Positions 52,112 to 61,006 are shown, counted from the stretch's first letter. The stretch is 64,000 nucleotides of DNA from CAYSPT01 sp964432985 (GCA_964432985.1 CAYSPT010000025.1:4925-68924); one strand, 5' to 3'. Made by a program: numbers and translations. The notes: a model not told the origin generated them from the letters alone.

Positions 52112-53857
52112 ATGAAACTTTACACAAAGATAATCATTGGCATGGTCGCAGGTATCCTGGTGGGAATACTATTTGGGAAAACCGGATTTTTCATGCCCCG
52201 GGACCGCCTCACTGTAATTCCCGATCTGGGTCGCCAGCTTCTGGATAAACCAGAACCCGGTGCAACGTCCACATCCTTCCCCCTGGACGTCACCGATCTG
52301 GCCATTGAGAACATCAGTAGAACAGGCGGCACGACCTACTATCAGGTAACGCTTGAAGCCGTGGCCGAAACTCCTGAGCGGGACGGTTTCATGCTCAAGG
52401 ACGCTGATACCGAAATCCGGAAGAACTGGATTATATTTGATGAATCAGCCACCAGAAAACCGTTTTACTACCTCACGCCGAGTGTTCACGCTGCCGGTGA
52501 GCGGATACCTCCCCATATGCAGAAGGTGCCTATTCTCGAAACACGGGCCATCGCCAGCGAAACCTGGCTCAAGGTGAGGCTGCCCAAGGGAGAAGGCCGT
52601 GATGAGATAAAAGGATGGCTGGCGGGAGATGAGCGTATAATCCAATACTCATCTTCGGGGGGAAGGCTGCTGGAGTACCTGGGGATTCTCGGTAACATAT
52701 TTCTCCTCATGATCAGCATGATCGTCGTTCCTCTTATCTTCTGCTCACTTACGGTTGCCGTGGGGGGACTCGGAAACATCCGCCAGCTGGGGCGCCTGGG
52801 AGGCAAGACCTTCGTATTCTTTATGGGAACCACCGTGTGCGCCATCATCATCGGTCTGCTCCTGGCCAACATAGTAAAACCGGGGACATACATGTCGGAG
52901 ATCGACAAGGCCAGGCTTCTGCTGGAATTTCAGGGAGGAGCCAGCCAGAGGCTGGTGGCTGTTCAGGGACAGGAAGCGAGCCTGCTCACCTTTATTAAAC
53001 AGTTCGTGACCCAGATAATTCCCAAGAACCCGGTAAGAGCGGCGGTGGAAGGCGAGATTCTGCAGGTGCTGTTCTTTGCCATATTGTTCGGACTGACCAT
53101 CGCCATGCTGCCCGAAGACAAATCGAAGATGCTGGTCAAGTTTTTTGATGGAGTTAATGAATCTCTGATTCTGATGGTCAGCATCATCATGCAATTCGCA
53201 CCGCTGGGGGTCTTCGGGCTGATCGCCAAGATAGTGGGCGCTAGCGGTTTCGGAATTCTGAAAACACTGCTGGTCTACGCCCTGGTGGTCCTGGGGGGAC
53301 TGACTCTTCATGTCTTCCTGGTTTACTGCCCGCTGGTGTACCTATTCAGCCGGATAAATCCCTTCAACCTGTTGAAGGCCATCCGCCAGGCGCAGCTCAT
53401 CGCCTTCGGGACCTCTTCCAGCTCCGCCACCTTTCCCGTGACCAAGCGCTGCGTGGAGGATAACCTGAACGTCTCCAGCAAGATTAGCAGTTTTGTGCTT
53501 CCCCTGGGAACCACCATCAACATGGACGGTACCGCGCTGTACCAGGGAGTGGCGACGCTCTTTATCGCCCAGGTTTTTGGTATGGACCTGTCCTTTTTTC
53601 AGCAGGCGACTATCGTGATAACCGCCACCCTGGCTTCGGTTGGCGCGGCGGGGGTTCCGGGAGTGGGGCTCATTACCCTGACCATGATTCTCATCAGCAT
53701 CGGTATTCCCACTGAAGGAATCGCGCTCATCCTGGGGGTCGACCGGTTCCTGGATATGTTCCGCACCATGGTCAACGTGACGGGGGACTCCTCATGCACG
53801 GTCATAATAGCGGCCACAGAGGGTGAAGAACCACGTTTCATTCCCGAGAGTGATTAG
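52112..53857 (+). CDS. Dicarboxylate/amino acid:cation symporter (DAACS) with periplasmic insertion
   Basis: 581 residues of the GltP/GltT fold, which imports glutamate, aspartate or C4-dicarboxylates with Na+ or H+. Signatures are intact: TSSSSATFPVT (HP1), NMDGTALYQG (TM7) and VDRFLDMFRTMVNVTGD (TM8, with the substrate Asp and Arg region). Between TM1 (~7-22) and TM2 (~188 on) there is an extra ~155-residue domain, mostly beta, whose last part (SETWLKVRLPKGEGRDEIKG) resembles an SH3-like fold. Usual family members are ~420 residues. ATG 52112 has GAGAGG six bases upstream; GTG 52094 is rejected. It is followed by the aminomutase/glutamine-synthetase cluster. Confidence 0.9.
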   Translation: MKLYTKIIIGMVAGILVGILFGKTGFFMPRDRLTVIPDLGRQLLDKPEPGATSTSFPLDVTDLAIENISRTGGTTYYQVTLEAVAETPERDGFMLKDADTEIRKNWIIFDESATRKPFYYLTPSVHAAGERIPPHMQKVPILETRAIASETWLKVRLPKGEGRDEIKGWLAGDERIIQYSSSGGRLLEYLGILGNIFLLMISMIVVPLIFCSLTVAVGGLGNIRQLGRLGGKTFVFFMGTTVCAIIIGLLLANIVKPGTYMSEIDKARLLLEFQGGASQRLVAVQGQEASLLTFIKQFVTQIIPKNPVRAAVEGEILQVLFFAILFGLTIAMLPEDKSKMLVKFFDGVNESLILMVSIIMQFAPLGVFGLIAKIVGASGFGILKTLLVYALVVLGGLTLHVFLVYCPLVYLFSRINPFNLLKAIRQAQLIAFGTSSSSATFPVTKRCVEDNLNVSSKISSFVLPLGTTINMDGTALYQGVATLFIAQVFGMDLSFFQQATIVITATLASVGAAGVPGVGLITLTMILISIGIPTEGIALILGVDRFLDMFRTMVNVTGDSSCTVIIAATEGEEPRFIPESD

Positions 53858-54014
53858 TAGCCCGCGAGTGATTACCCCTTTTGTTACATATACTGCTGTT
53901 CCAATGACAATTGGACTGTAAGTGTGTAGTTAGAGTATATATAGTAAAGAATAAAAGCGATGATGCTTCTGGACAAGATCTCGCACTCCCTCGCAGTATG
54001 ACCACATCTTAACC

Positions 54015-55838
54015 ATGAAATCTGAAGTGAAATGGAAACTAATGAAAAAAAAATGGCAAGAATGCTGGGACTCAGGAAAAGAAATCTACGTTCTTTTAAA
54101 AGGAAGTGACACGTTAGAAGGTGCCAGGGTAAAAATTGTTAACTATCTTGAAGCCCTGGATTGGACATACCGCCGAGACCTCGACAAGATCTCATCGTGG
54201 AATTATTTTTTGTTTAAAGAATCGATTCGCTGTATAAAAAATATTATTTCCCTGCGAAATGAACGTTTCGCGGACAACTCATCATTGGAAATACTATGGA
54301 ATGCCGCCAGAACCGGGAAAGCGGACGTAACCGATGATTTCATTGATGAGTTCGTTCATCTGTTTAAAGCCATAAAAGGGAAATCAAATGTTTATCCATC
54401 CCAATTTTTAAAGGGTATTGAGCCGCCTGATTTTGATTATTGCAGGGGGAGAGAAGCGGCTTTGAAGCGATCGGATTATCTCGATCAAATGGGTCTGAGA
54501 ATGAATGAATTCCTGGTGAAATACCCGAGCGGTCTGACACCCGAGGTCAAAAAAAAGCGAGCCAGGAACAAAACAAGAATACTTAAACAACTCGGCGCTA
54601 CCGACGAGGATTGGGCCGACTGGAAATGGCAATTCGAAAATGTTTTCAAAGATAAAAACGGGCTGAAAATAATTGAAAAAATAATAAAGCTGAAACCCGA
54701 GGAAAAAAAAGGGATTGCCCTGGCTATTGAGAATGATGTCCCCTTCGGAGTGACACCCTACTATCTTCACCTCATGGATCGTAAACCCAACGGTCTCGAT
54801 TCTGCGGTCAGGAAACAGGTATTTCCACCTCCCGGTTATGTTGAAACCATGATTGCCCATAAAGAGGACAGACAAGCGGTATTTGACTTTATGCGTGAAT
54901 GTGACACCTCCCCCCTCAAGCTGGTCACCCGCCGTTACCCTAAAGTAGCTATTATCAAACCGTACGATTCATGCCCGCAGATCTGCGTCTACTGCCAAAG
55001 GAACTGGGAAATCACTTCCCCGTTCATGAAGGAGGCCCTGGCTCCGAAGGAACAAATTGACAGTGCCATAGACTGGTTTGCCGAACACGACCAGATTATG
55101 GATGTGCTGCTGACCGGTGGAGATCCATTGGTAATGGACGACAACCTGATTGATTACATATTGAGCCGTTTCTCCCAGATCCCCCATATTCAAAATATCA
55201 GGATCGCCACCCGTATGCCGATAACCGTGCCCCAGAGGATTACGAAGGACCTCTGCGAGATTTTTTCCAGGTATTACCAGGCGGGCAAACAAACGCTGTG
55301 CCTGGTTACCCATATATCCCATCCTTACGAAATTACCCTTGAGACCGCTAAAGCCATCAAACGAATCAAGATGACCGGGATGCACGTCTACAACCAGCAG
55401 GTATTCACTTTCTGGAACAGCCGACGTTTTGAATCTGTTGCCCTGAGAACTTCAGTCAAACAGATCGGAATCGATCCTTATTACTGCTTCAATATGAAAG
55501 GGAAGTCCGAGATTGAAGAATACGCGGTACCGGTAGCCAGAATCCTGCAGGAGCGTAAAGAGGAGGCCCGGCTGCTGCCCGGTATATTCCGAACCGATGA
55601 AGCGGTATTCAATGTCCCGTTATTGGGTAAGAATCACCTGAGAGGGTGGCAGGACCATGAACTGATTTCCATCCTGCCCGATGGTAGAAGAGTGTATTCT
55701 TTCCATCCCTGGGAAAAAAATATAACACGAGTTATGCCTTATATCTATACGGATGTTCCTATCGGGAAGTACCTGGAGGAAATTAAAAAGCGAGGGGAAA
55801 ATCCGGAGGATTACAAGAGCATCTGGTATTATTATTAG
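54015..55838 (+). CDS. eam: Radical-SAM aminomutase, probable glutamate 2,3-aminomutase
   Basis: 607 residues of the lysine 2,3-aminomutase (KamA) family: iron-sulfur/SAM motif C320-x3-C324-x2-C327 (CPQICVYC), LLTGGDPL, and PLP lysine K539. In lysine 2,3-aminomutase two aspartates (293 and 330, Clostridium numbering) hold the substrate side-chain ammonium. Aligned over PYYCFNMKGKSEIEEYAVP and VFNVPLLGK, they are replaced here by K495 and N533, the exchange reported for glutamate 2,3-aminomutase. The product would be beta-glutamate, an osmolyte in some anaerobes and methanogens. A ~300-residue N-terminal helical extension precedes the catalytic barrel. It follows the symporter by 157 bases and precedes a glutamine-synthetase homologue. 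ATG 54015 has no clear ribosome site; ATG 54042 is possible. Confidence 0.78.
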   Translation: MKSEVKWKLMKKKWQECWDSGKEIYVLLKGSDTLEGARVKIVNYLEALDWTYRRDLDKISSWNYFLFKESIRCIKNIISLRNERFADNSSLEILWNAARTGKADVTDDFIDEFVHLFKAIKGKSNVYPSQFLKGIEPPDFDYCRGREAALKRSDYLDQMGLRMNEFLVKYPSGLTPEVKKKRARNKTRILKQLGATDEDWADWKWQFENVFKDKNGLKIIEKIIKLKPEEKKGIALAIENDVPFGVTPYYLHLMDRKPNGLDSAVRKQVFPPPGYVETMIAHKEDRQAVFDFMRECDTSPLKLVTRRYPKVAIIKPYDSCPQICVYCQRNWEITSPFMKEALAPKEQIDSAIDWFAEHDQIMDVLLTGGDPLVMDDNLIDYILSRFSQIPHIQNIRIATRMPITVPQRITKDLCEIFSRYYQAGKQTLCLVTHISHPYEITLETAKAIKRIKMTGMHVYNQQVFTFWNSRRFESVALRTSVKQIGIDPYYCFNMKGKSEIEEYAVPVARILQERKEEARLLPGIFRTDEAVFNVPLLGKNHLRGWQDHELISILPDGRRVYSFHPWEKNITRVMPYIYTDVPIGKYLEEIKKRGENPEDYKSIWYYY

Positions 55839-56131
55839 CCCGGATCAATTAAGAATTAACAAAGCTTGACCTTATTTTCCTAACTTCTTGCTTGAGGGCA
55901 GGACGCCTAGCACTAAATGACGATCAGCTGTATAGTGGGTTGACAACGTCATGATTCAAGACCTGACCCCAAAAATCACCCGTTTTCTGCCCGCCCCTGG
56001 ATCGTCCACGGAAAGCTCTCCCGAGGTAGTTACCGACCTCAAAGTTTAGTGTTGATACATCGAGCTGGCAATACTAGAATGATGCACGCAGACTAAGATG
56101 TTTATGTCTTATATATAGGGGCGATGATACT
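55839..56131. other. 293-base intergenic region before the glutamine-synthetase homologue
   Basis: Holds the promoter at 56052-56080 and a leader of about 45 bases. The word GATTCAAGACCTGACCCC near 55961 resembles sequences seen in REP-like elements but is too short to call. No gene is seen. Confidence 0.6.
56052..56080 (+). promoter_or_regulatory. Promoter of the glutamine-synthetase/aminomutase operon
   Basis: TTGATA, 17-base spacer, TAGAAT, then about 45 bases to the TTG start at 56132. Confidence 0.55.
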
Positions 56132-57487
56132 TTGGCGACTATTGCGGATATCGTGAAAAAATTAGAGGAAAAAGATTTCAGCAGCATTACGGATATCGTA
56201 AATCAATTAGAAAAAACGGACTTCACCAAGATATTTTTTACCGATCTGAACGGCCGGATCATGAATCTACCGATAAATCCCGATAACATTGAATCCATCA
56301 TTGCAAATGGAATCGGTTTTGACGGAAGTTCTGTGGCCGGATTCGCAACGGTTGACAGCAGCGACAGGCTTCTTTTTCCCAATCCGGACAGTTTCCGAAT
56401 GGTTGAATTTATGAATGAAAAACTGGGATTCTTTATCGGCCATGTTTACAACGACCTGAACTCGCGTGCGCAGGTCGATCCCCGGGCTGTCCTGGAAGAT
56501 GTCCTGGAAAAAGCCGACACAGAGTATGGCTTCAAGTTCCTGGCTGGGCCTGAACATGAGTTTTTTATCCTTGCCGAAGATGAATCCGGTCAAAAAATCC
56601 ATTCTGACCAGGCCGGTTATTTTCAAGCTTCTCCCCATGATAAGGGAGAATTTGTGCGAAACAAGATTATTAACGTACTTAAAGCATGCGGAATTCGGTT
56701 CGAGAAAGCACATCATGAGGTTACTCCTTCACAGCATGAAATCAACCTGGAGTGCACAGACCCCTTGGCCGCCGCTGACCGTACCGTACTTTTCAATTTC
56801 ATAACCCAAAAAGTAGCCGAGGAGTTCGGTTATCACGCGACTTTCATGGCCAAACCATTTGACAACTTCAATCGCAACGCCTTTCATTTGCATCTTTCCA
56901 TACAGGATCGGGATGGGAAAAATGTGCTTTCCAATGGCGATGACGGAAATATCATCAGCCGTACCGGGAGACAATTTATCGGTGGGATCCTGAAATATGC
57001 CCGGGAAACCTCCATCATCATGGCCTCGACATTCAATTCATACAAGGCGTACGTACTGGATAAGGAAGCGCCGGTTGTCATTGGCTGGGGTTTCAAAAAC
57101 AGGAGTTCGATGGTCAGAATACCGTATACTCATGATCCCCGAAGCCTACGAATCGAGTTGAGAAGCCCTGATCCAGCCGGCAATCCGTACCTGCAGATGG
57201 CGCTCTTGATCCACATGGGGCTGAAAGGCATAAAAGAAGATCTCGACTGTGGACGGCCGGATGTCGGTAATACCTATAAAAGGAAATTCAAATACCGTGT
57301 CTGGGACAAGCGGTTTTTACCTAAAAGTATGTATGAAGCTCTGGTGGAAGCCGAAAGGAGCAAATTTCTAAAAGGAGTTTTGGGGCAGCAGATTTACGAA
57401 ACCTACATGGATCTCAAAATTAATGACTGGGAAGATCACCGGGTTCATGTTACCCAAAGAGAACTCGATAAATACTTGAGTGTATAG
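56132..57487 (+). CDS. Glutamine-synthetase-family enzyme with altered substrate pocket
   Basis: 451 residues of the GSI fold, with ATP and metal sites intact: GFDGSSVAG, GPEHEFFIL, HHEVTPSQHEINLE, NRSSMVRIP, IELRSPDPAGNPYL. Glutamate-binding residues are changed: the usual NGSGMH loop reads N247-R-N-A-F-H252, placing Arg248 where Gly265 (Salmonella numbering) contacts the substrate amine, and Arg321 of YKRLVPG becomes Ala306 (SYKAYVLDKEAP). The Tyr397 adenylylation motif is absent. The fold makes gamma-glutamyl amides; with these changes and its neighbours, beta-glutamate to beta-glutamine is one candidate reaction. Start is TTG 56132 with AGGGG upstream. The second aminomutase follows at 22 bases behind AAGGAG. 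Confidence 0.85.
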   Translation: MATIADIVKKLEEKDFSSITDIVNQLEKTDFTKIFFTDLNGRIMNLPINPDNIESIIANGIGFDGSSVAGFATVDSSDRLLFPNPDSFRMVEFMNEKLGFFIGHVYNDLNSRAQVDPRAVLEDVLEKADTEYGFKFLAGPEHEFFILAEDESGQKIHSDQAGYFQASPHDKGEFVRNKIINVLKACGIRFEKAHHEVTPSQHEINLECTDPLAAADRTVLFNFITQKVAEEFGYHATFMAKPFDNFNRNAFHLHLSIQDRDGKNVLSNGDDGNIISRTGRQFIGGILKYARETSIIMASTFNSYKAYVLDKEAPVVIGWGFKNRSSMVRIPYTHDPRSLRIELRSPDPAGNPYLQMALLIHMGLKGIKEDLDCGRPDVGNTYKRKFKYRVWDKRFLPKSMYEALVEAERSKFLKGVLGQQIYETYMDLKINDWEDHRVHVTQRELDKYLSV

Positions 57488-57509
57488 CCCGGGATAAGGA
57501 GAACATGTA

Positions 57510-58583
57510 ATGGAAGAATGGGCCGAACAACTTCGCAACAGCGTCAATACTCTTGACCGCTTGAAAGCGTTTATTACGGTCACTCCGGAAGAAGAGAAGG
57601 CCATAAATACTCTCGACACCCAATGGGGGACGACTCCCTACTTTGCTTCCTTGATGGATCCGGACGACCCAGAATGTCCAATACGCAGGCAGGTTATTCC
57701 ATCCATGAAAGAAACGGAGAATCAATATGGAATTCCCAACTACCTGATCTGGAAGGAAAACCGTGACACCGATGAGATCAGGCCGGACAGTATTGCCAGA
57801 CAGTATCATGACCGCATTGCTTTTACCGTTACTGATATCTGCGCGAACTACTGCCGGCACTGTTTTCGTAAAGAACTCGTGGTCGACCGTGGTCTCAAGC
57901 TCCGTTTCGATACCGAAGAGGGAATAGAGTGGATCCGTGAGCATGAGGAAATTCGGGATATTCTCATCACCGGCGGCGATCCGTTCCTGCTTTCGGATGA
58001 CAAGATCGAATATCTCATTCGCAAACTGCGGGAAATACCACATATCCAGATGATCCGTTTTGGTACACGCTTACCGGTTGTTCTACCCCATCGAATTACC
58101 GCCGGTCTCATGAAGGTTCTGAGCGGCTATCACCGGATACCTATCTGGGTGAATACGCAATGCAATCATCCCAAAGAAATCACGGAAAAGATGGCCAGAG
58201 CTGTTTTCGATCTCCTGTCATGCGGGGTCAACGTGGGCAACCAGGCTGTCCTGCTTAAAGGAATCAACGATGATGTGGCCACCTTCAGGGAATTGCACCA
58301 GAAGCTATTGACGGTTCGCATCAGACCTTATTATGTCTTTTACTGTGAACCGACACCCGGTATCGATCATTTCCGGACACCGGTTGAGAAGGGAGCAGAG
58401 CTCATTCGAGATGCCCTGCGCGGTTTTACTACCGGCCTGGCCCAGCCCATGTATGTCATTGCGACCAACATCGGTAAAATCCCCCTGATGCCGGATTATT
58501 ACATCATCGATAAGAATGAAAAAGAATACCAGTTGAGAAACTACCAGGGTATCTGCACTTCCATGCCGACTATACCGGAATAA
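57510..58583 (+). CDS. Radical-SAM KamA-family aminomutase, substrate uncertain
   Basis: 357 residues. C111-x3-C115-x2-C118 (CANYCRHC) binds the iron-sulfur cluster and K323 (NIGKIPLMPDYY) is the PLP lysine, so the fold and cofactors are those of lysine 2,3-aminomutase. The two aspartates that bind the lysine side chain are Glu280 (YYVFYCEPT) and Ala318 (YVIATNIGK), matching neither lysine nor glutamate aminomutase patterns. HCFRKE after the cluster is closer to EpmB-like enzymes, but no efp or epmA is nearby. It is co-transcribed with the glutamine-synthetase homologue. It may act on another amino acid or a derivative in the same pathway. Confidence 0.82.
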   Translation: MEEWAEQLRNSVNTLDRLKAFITVTPEEEKAINTLDTQWGTTPYFASLMDPDDPECPIRRQVIPSMKETENQYGIPNYLIWKENRDTDEIRPDSIARQYHDRIAFTVTDICANYCRHCFRKELVVDRGLKLRFDTEEGIEWIREHEEIRDILITGGDPFLLSDDKIEYLIRKLREIPHIQMIRFGTRLPVVLPHRITAGLMKVLSGYHRIPIWVNTQCNHPKEITEKMARAVFDLLSCGVNVGNQAVLLKGINDDVATFRELHQKLLTVRIRPYYVFYCEPTPGIDHFRTPVEKGAELIRDALRGFTTGLAQPMYVIATNIGKIPLMPDYYIIDKNEKEYQLRNYQGICTSMPTIPE

Positions 58584-58736
58584 CCTGAAGTTCTTAAGCA
58601 CGAAGCATAGGTCGCTCCCTGCTCCTTCGGCCGTTCAAACATATCAGGATTAGCCGTAGTTTTTTTTTATTATCTGTTCGTCTATTTCGAGAGTTCCCCT
58701 ATAATGTCGTTTCCAGAGCGGAGGCAGTCATCACGT

Positions 58737-59291
58737 ATGGAAGTTCGAGTCACCAGGATCTCCGACCTTGGCCACGCCAACCTGTTTGCGGCTTATCCCA
58801 TCGTCGACGTTGAAACCCGGCAACTCCTGAAAGACGTTGATTGGGACAGCAGACGACTGACACCAACCGTGGTAGGCATTTTCTTTAAGAACCTCATTAT
58901 CCAGATTATCCGCCGCACCTCAAACGCCATGCTCGAAATGAGCCGGAAGGTAGCCTATGAGCTGGAGTCTGTCCGAAAACCGTTCCTGGCCTTTAACTGC
59001 GATTTTGACAAATTTGTCATTTATGGTTTGTGCGGTATCTACTACCCGTTCATGGACATCCAGGAGTATTACGGTCAAACCAAGGAAGAAGCAAAACAGC
59101 ATCACAACATCAATGTCAACGACCCTTTCAAAGGGAACGGCCGTATCGCGGTAGAGTACTACCAGAAGTACGAGCAGACCGGCGACAGATCGTATCTCGA
59201 GAAGGTAATCGAGCACAATCAGGCCTGCTTGATTACCGAGCAGATACTGACTGAAATGCTGGTCTCAAAAGGAAAACTCAGACTACTGTAA
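58737..59291 (+). CDS. Unrecognised 184-residue protein
   Basis: ATG 58737 has GGAGG about twelve bases upstream; the in-frame ATG 58704 lies inside a TATAAT word (58700-58705) that probably is the -10 box, so it is rejected. The protein is mixed alpha/beta with KVAYELESVRKPFLAFNCDF and a long basic/acidic helical end. No signal peptide, no motif recognised. The next gene starts seven bases after the stop, so they are probably co-transcribed. Confidence 0.55.
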   Translation: MEVRVTRISDLGHANLFAAYPIVDVETRQLLKDVDWDSRRLTPTVVGIFFKNLIIQIIRRTSNAMLEMSRKVAYELESVRKPFLAFNCDFDKFVIYGLCGIYYPFMDIQEYYGQTKEEAKQHHNINVNDPFKGNGRIAVEYYQKYEQTGDRSYLEKVIEHNQACLITEQILTEMLVSKGKLRLL

Positions 59292-59298
59292 TACACCA

Positions 59299-60177
59299 AT
59301 GCAGGCGAAAAAAACCGGAAAACAATCGTCGCTCATAACCGGCAGAAGACGCCGGATTATCCTGGGAATCATCCTGTTGTTCATATTCCAGTGGCTTCTT
59401 TTCAAGCCATCGGGAGACAGGGATTGGGCCGAGGATCAGGCCATTTTACCGTATGCTGAAATAAACGGAAACCTGGTGCACATCCACAATATAAGGAACT
59501 TCTCCTACACCGCGGTGGACGAGTACACCCCCGGTTATTATGACAAAACATTCGACATTGAGAAACTGACCGCCGTGTACTACGTGGTGGAGCATTTCTC
59601 CTCGTTGAAAAGCCTGGCCCATACCATGCTCAGTTTCGAGTTCGAAGGGGACAACTTTGTTTCGATCTCCGTGGAAATCCGCAAAGAGAAGGGCGAATCT
59701 TTCTCCGCCCTCAAGGGGATGCTAAAAGCCTTTGAGCTCATGTATGTCGTAGCCGATGAACGGGACGCCATCAGGCTGAGGACAAATGTCCGCAATGACC
59801 CTGTCTCACTCTACCCGGTCAAAGCAACCGGAGACATGAAGAAAGCCCTCTTTCTGGACATGGTCACCAGGGGCACCAAGCTCAGGGAACGTCCGGAGTT
59901 CTATAACACGCTCACCAACACCTGCACCACCAATATAGTGCGGCATGTCAACCGGATCAGCCCGCGGCTGATTCCTTTCAGCTACAAGGTGCTTCTTCCA
60001 GGTCACTCTGACCGGTTGGCCTATGATCTGGGTTTAATCGAGACCACTCTTCCCTTCGAGGAGATCAGGGATTATTTCAGCATCAACAAGCAGGCCCTGC
60101 TATACGGGGAAAGCCACGATTTTTCCAGAAAGATCAGGGAGTTTGGTCTAAACCAGAAATTCGGCTCAAAGCAATGA
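59299..60177 (+). CDS. DUF4105-domain membrane-anchored protein
   Basis: 292 residues. A single N-terminal transmembrane helix (ILGIILLFIFQWLLF) precedes the DUF4105 domain, recognisable from RDWAEDQAILPYAEINGNLV, IHNIRNFSY and the NTCTTNIVRHVN motif with its Cys and His. DUF4105 is the catalytic domain of lipoprotein N-acyltransferase Lnb of enterococci, and occurs in many envelope proteins of Gram-negatives (family knowledge); whether this one acylates lipoproteins is inference. It overlaps the converging gene by 12 bases. Confidence 0.75.
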   Translation: MQAKKTGKQSSLITGRRRRIILGIILLFIFQWLLFKPSGDRDWAEDQAILPYAEINGNLVHIHNIRNFSYTAVDEYTPGYYDKTFDIEKLTAVYYVVEHFSSLKSLAHTMLSFEFEGDNFVSISVEIRKEKGESFSALKGMLKAFELMYVVADERDAIRLRTNVRNDPVSLYPVKATGDMKKALFLDMVTRGTKLRERPEFYNTLTNTCTTNIVRHVNRISPRLIPFSYKVLLPGHSDRLAYDLGLIETTLPFEEIRDYFSINKQALLYGESHDFSRKIREFGLNQKFGSKQ

Positions 60178-60813
60178 AGCCAGCTTCACCAGCTGCCTGG
60201 TCCAGTCAACAATGCTCATGACCTGATAATCGGATGCTCGCTTCTCGGTCTTCACCAGCTTGACAAACGAATCGTCAAAACGAATAAGGTAGCAGTCGAT
60301 GAATGCTCTCAACGCCTCCTGTACCCCGGATTTGCCCAGGTAAGCAGCGGCGGCGGACCGGTTGGAGCGGCATTCGAAAAAGTACCGGTCATCAAGGTCT
60401 TTAAATCCCAATTCGATTTCGGTGGGGCTCAGACCAATAGCTTTTGAAAGCCTGGAAAACAAACCTCCGGACATCTTCTTCTCGGGCGAAATCCAGAGGC
60501 TGAAGGGCGATGGGCGGTAAGCGTAGATCTGTATCCACGGCGCCAGGTAGTCATCCATGGTCATAGTCGGCTTATTGGTCGCTCTGCCGGCGATGGCCTG
60601 CTGAGAGTCCGTGGTGATGGAGAAGGTTATCAATACCGGTACCTCATCGCAGGTACCCTTCAAAGTAGGATACGTCACAGTGGGGACCTCGGCGGTTTTT
60701 TCCGGATACTTCTCCGTCCCTTCCGTAACGGTACCGTCTACGTACGGGGCGACCTTTCCCAGCAGGGAATCCAAACTCGACAGTACTTTGTCCAAACGCC
60801 TTATTGCGACCAT
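60166..60813 (-). CDS. Unrecognised 215-residue protein
   Basis: ATG 60813 is chosen because GGGAGGAAG sits ten bases upstream; the longer frame to 60834 would start inside that site. Mixed alpha/beta, no signal peptide or transmembrane helix. A strand-turn stretch (TVTYPTLKGTCDEVPVLITF) leads to a helical C-terminus (EALRAFIDCYLIRFDDSFVK). No family recognised. Its last 12 bases overlap the end of the DUF4105 gene on the other strand. Confidence 0.55.
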   Translation of the reverse strand: MVAIRRLDKVLSSLDSLLGKVAPYVDGTVTEGTEKYPEKTAEVPTVTYPTLKGTCDEVPVLITFSITTDSQQAIAGRATNKPTMTMDDYLAPWIQIYAYRPSPFSLWISPEKKMSGGLFSRLSKAIGLSPTEIELGFKDLDDRYFFECRSNRSAAAAYLGKSGVQEALRAFIDCYLIRFDDSFVKLVKTEKRASDYQVMSIVDWTRQLVKLASLL

Positions 60814-60968
60814 CCTTCGATCACTTCCTCCCATGTTTCTTCTGGTGTCTACTTATTTCACAAGTATGCCTGCTGCGGCAACTTTGCGCCCTCAGGCGCA
60901 CTGAAACAAGCAGACTCTATCGTCTACTTTACTCGAAACCAACCATGACTTTCCACCCGAAGCAAAGT

Positions 60969-60997
60969 TTGACTAACATACCGTCCATGACTATACT
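60969..60997 (+). promoter_or_regulatory. Promoter of the secreted glycosidase-like gene, likely leaderless
   Basis: TTGACT, 17-base spacer, TATACT, then nine bases to ATG 61007, which lacks a ribosome site. The same spacing is seen before miaA and the barrel gene at 23864. Confidence 0.65.
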
Positions 60998-61006
60998 GAA
61001 CACACT

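Noticed and set aside
55955..55985. REP-like mobile element before the glutamine-synthetase homologue
   Set aside because: Only a short word resembles such elements; no inverted repeats or second copy in the window.
57510..58583. EF-P lysine aminomutase EpmB
   Set aside because: HCFRKE is reminiscent, but the C-terminal region follows KamA and neither efp nor epmA is near.
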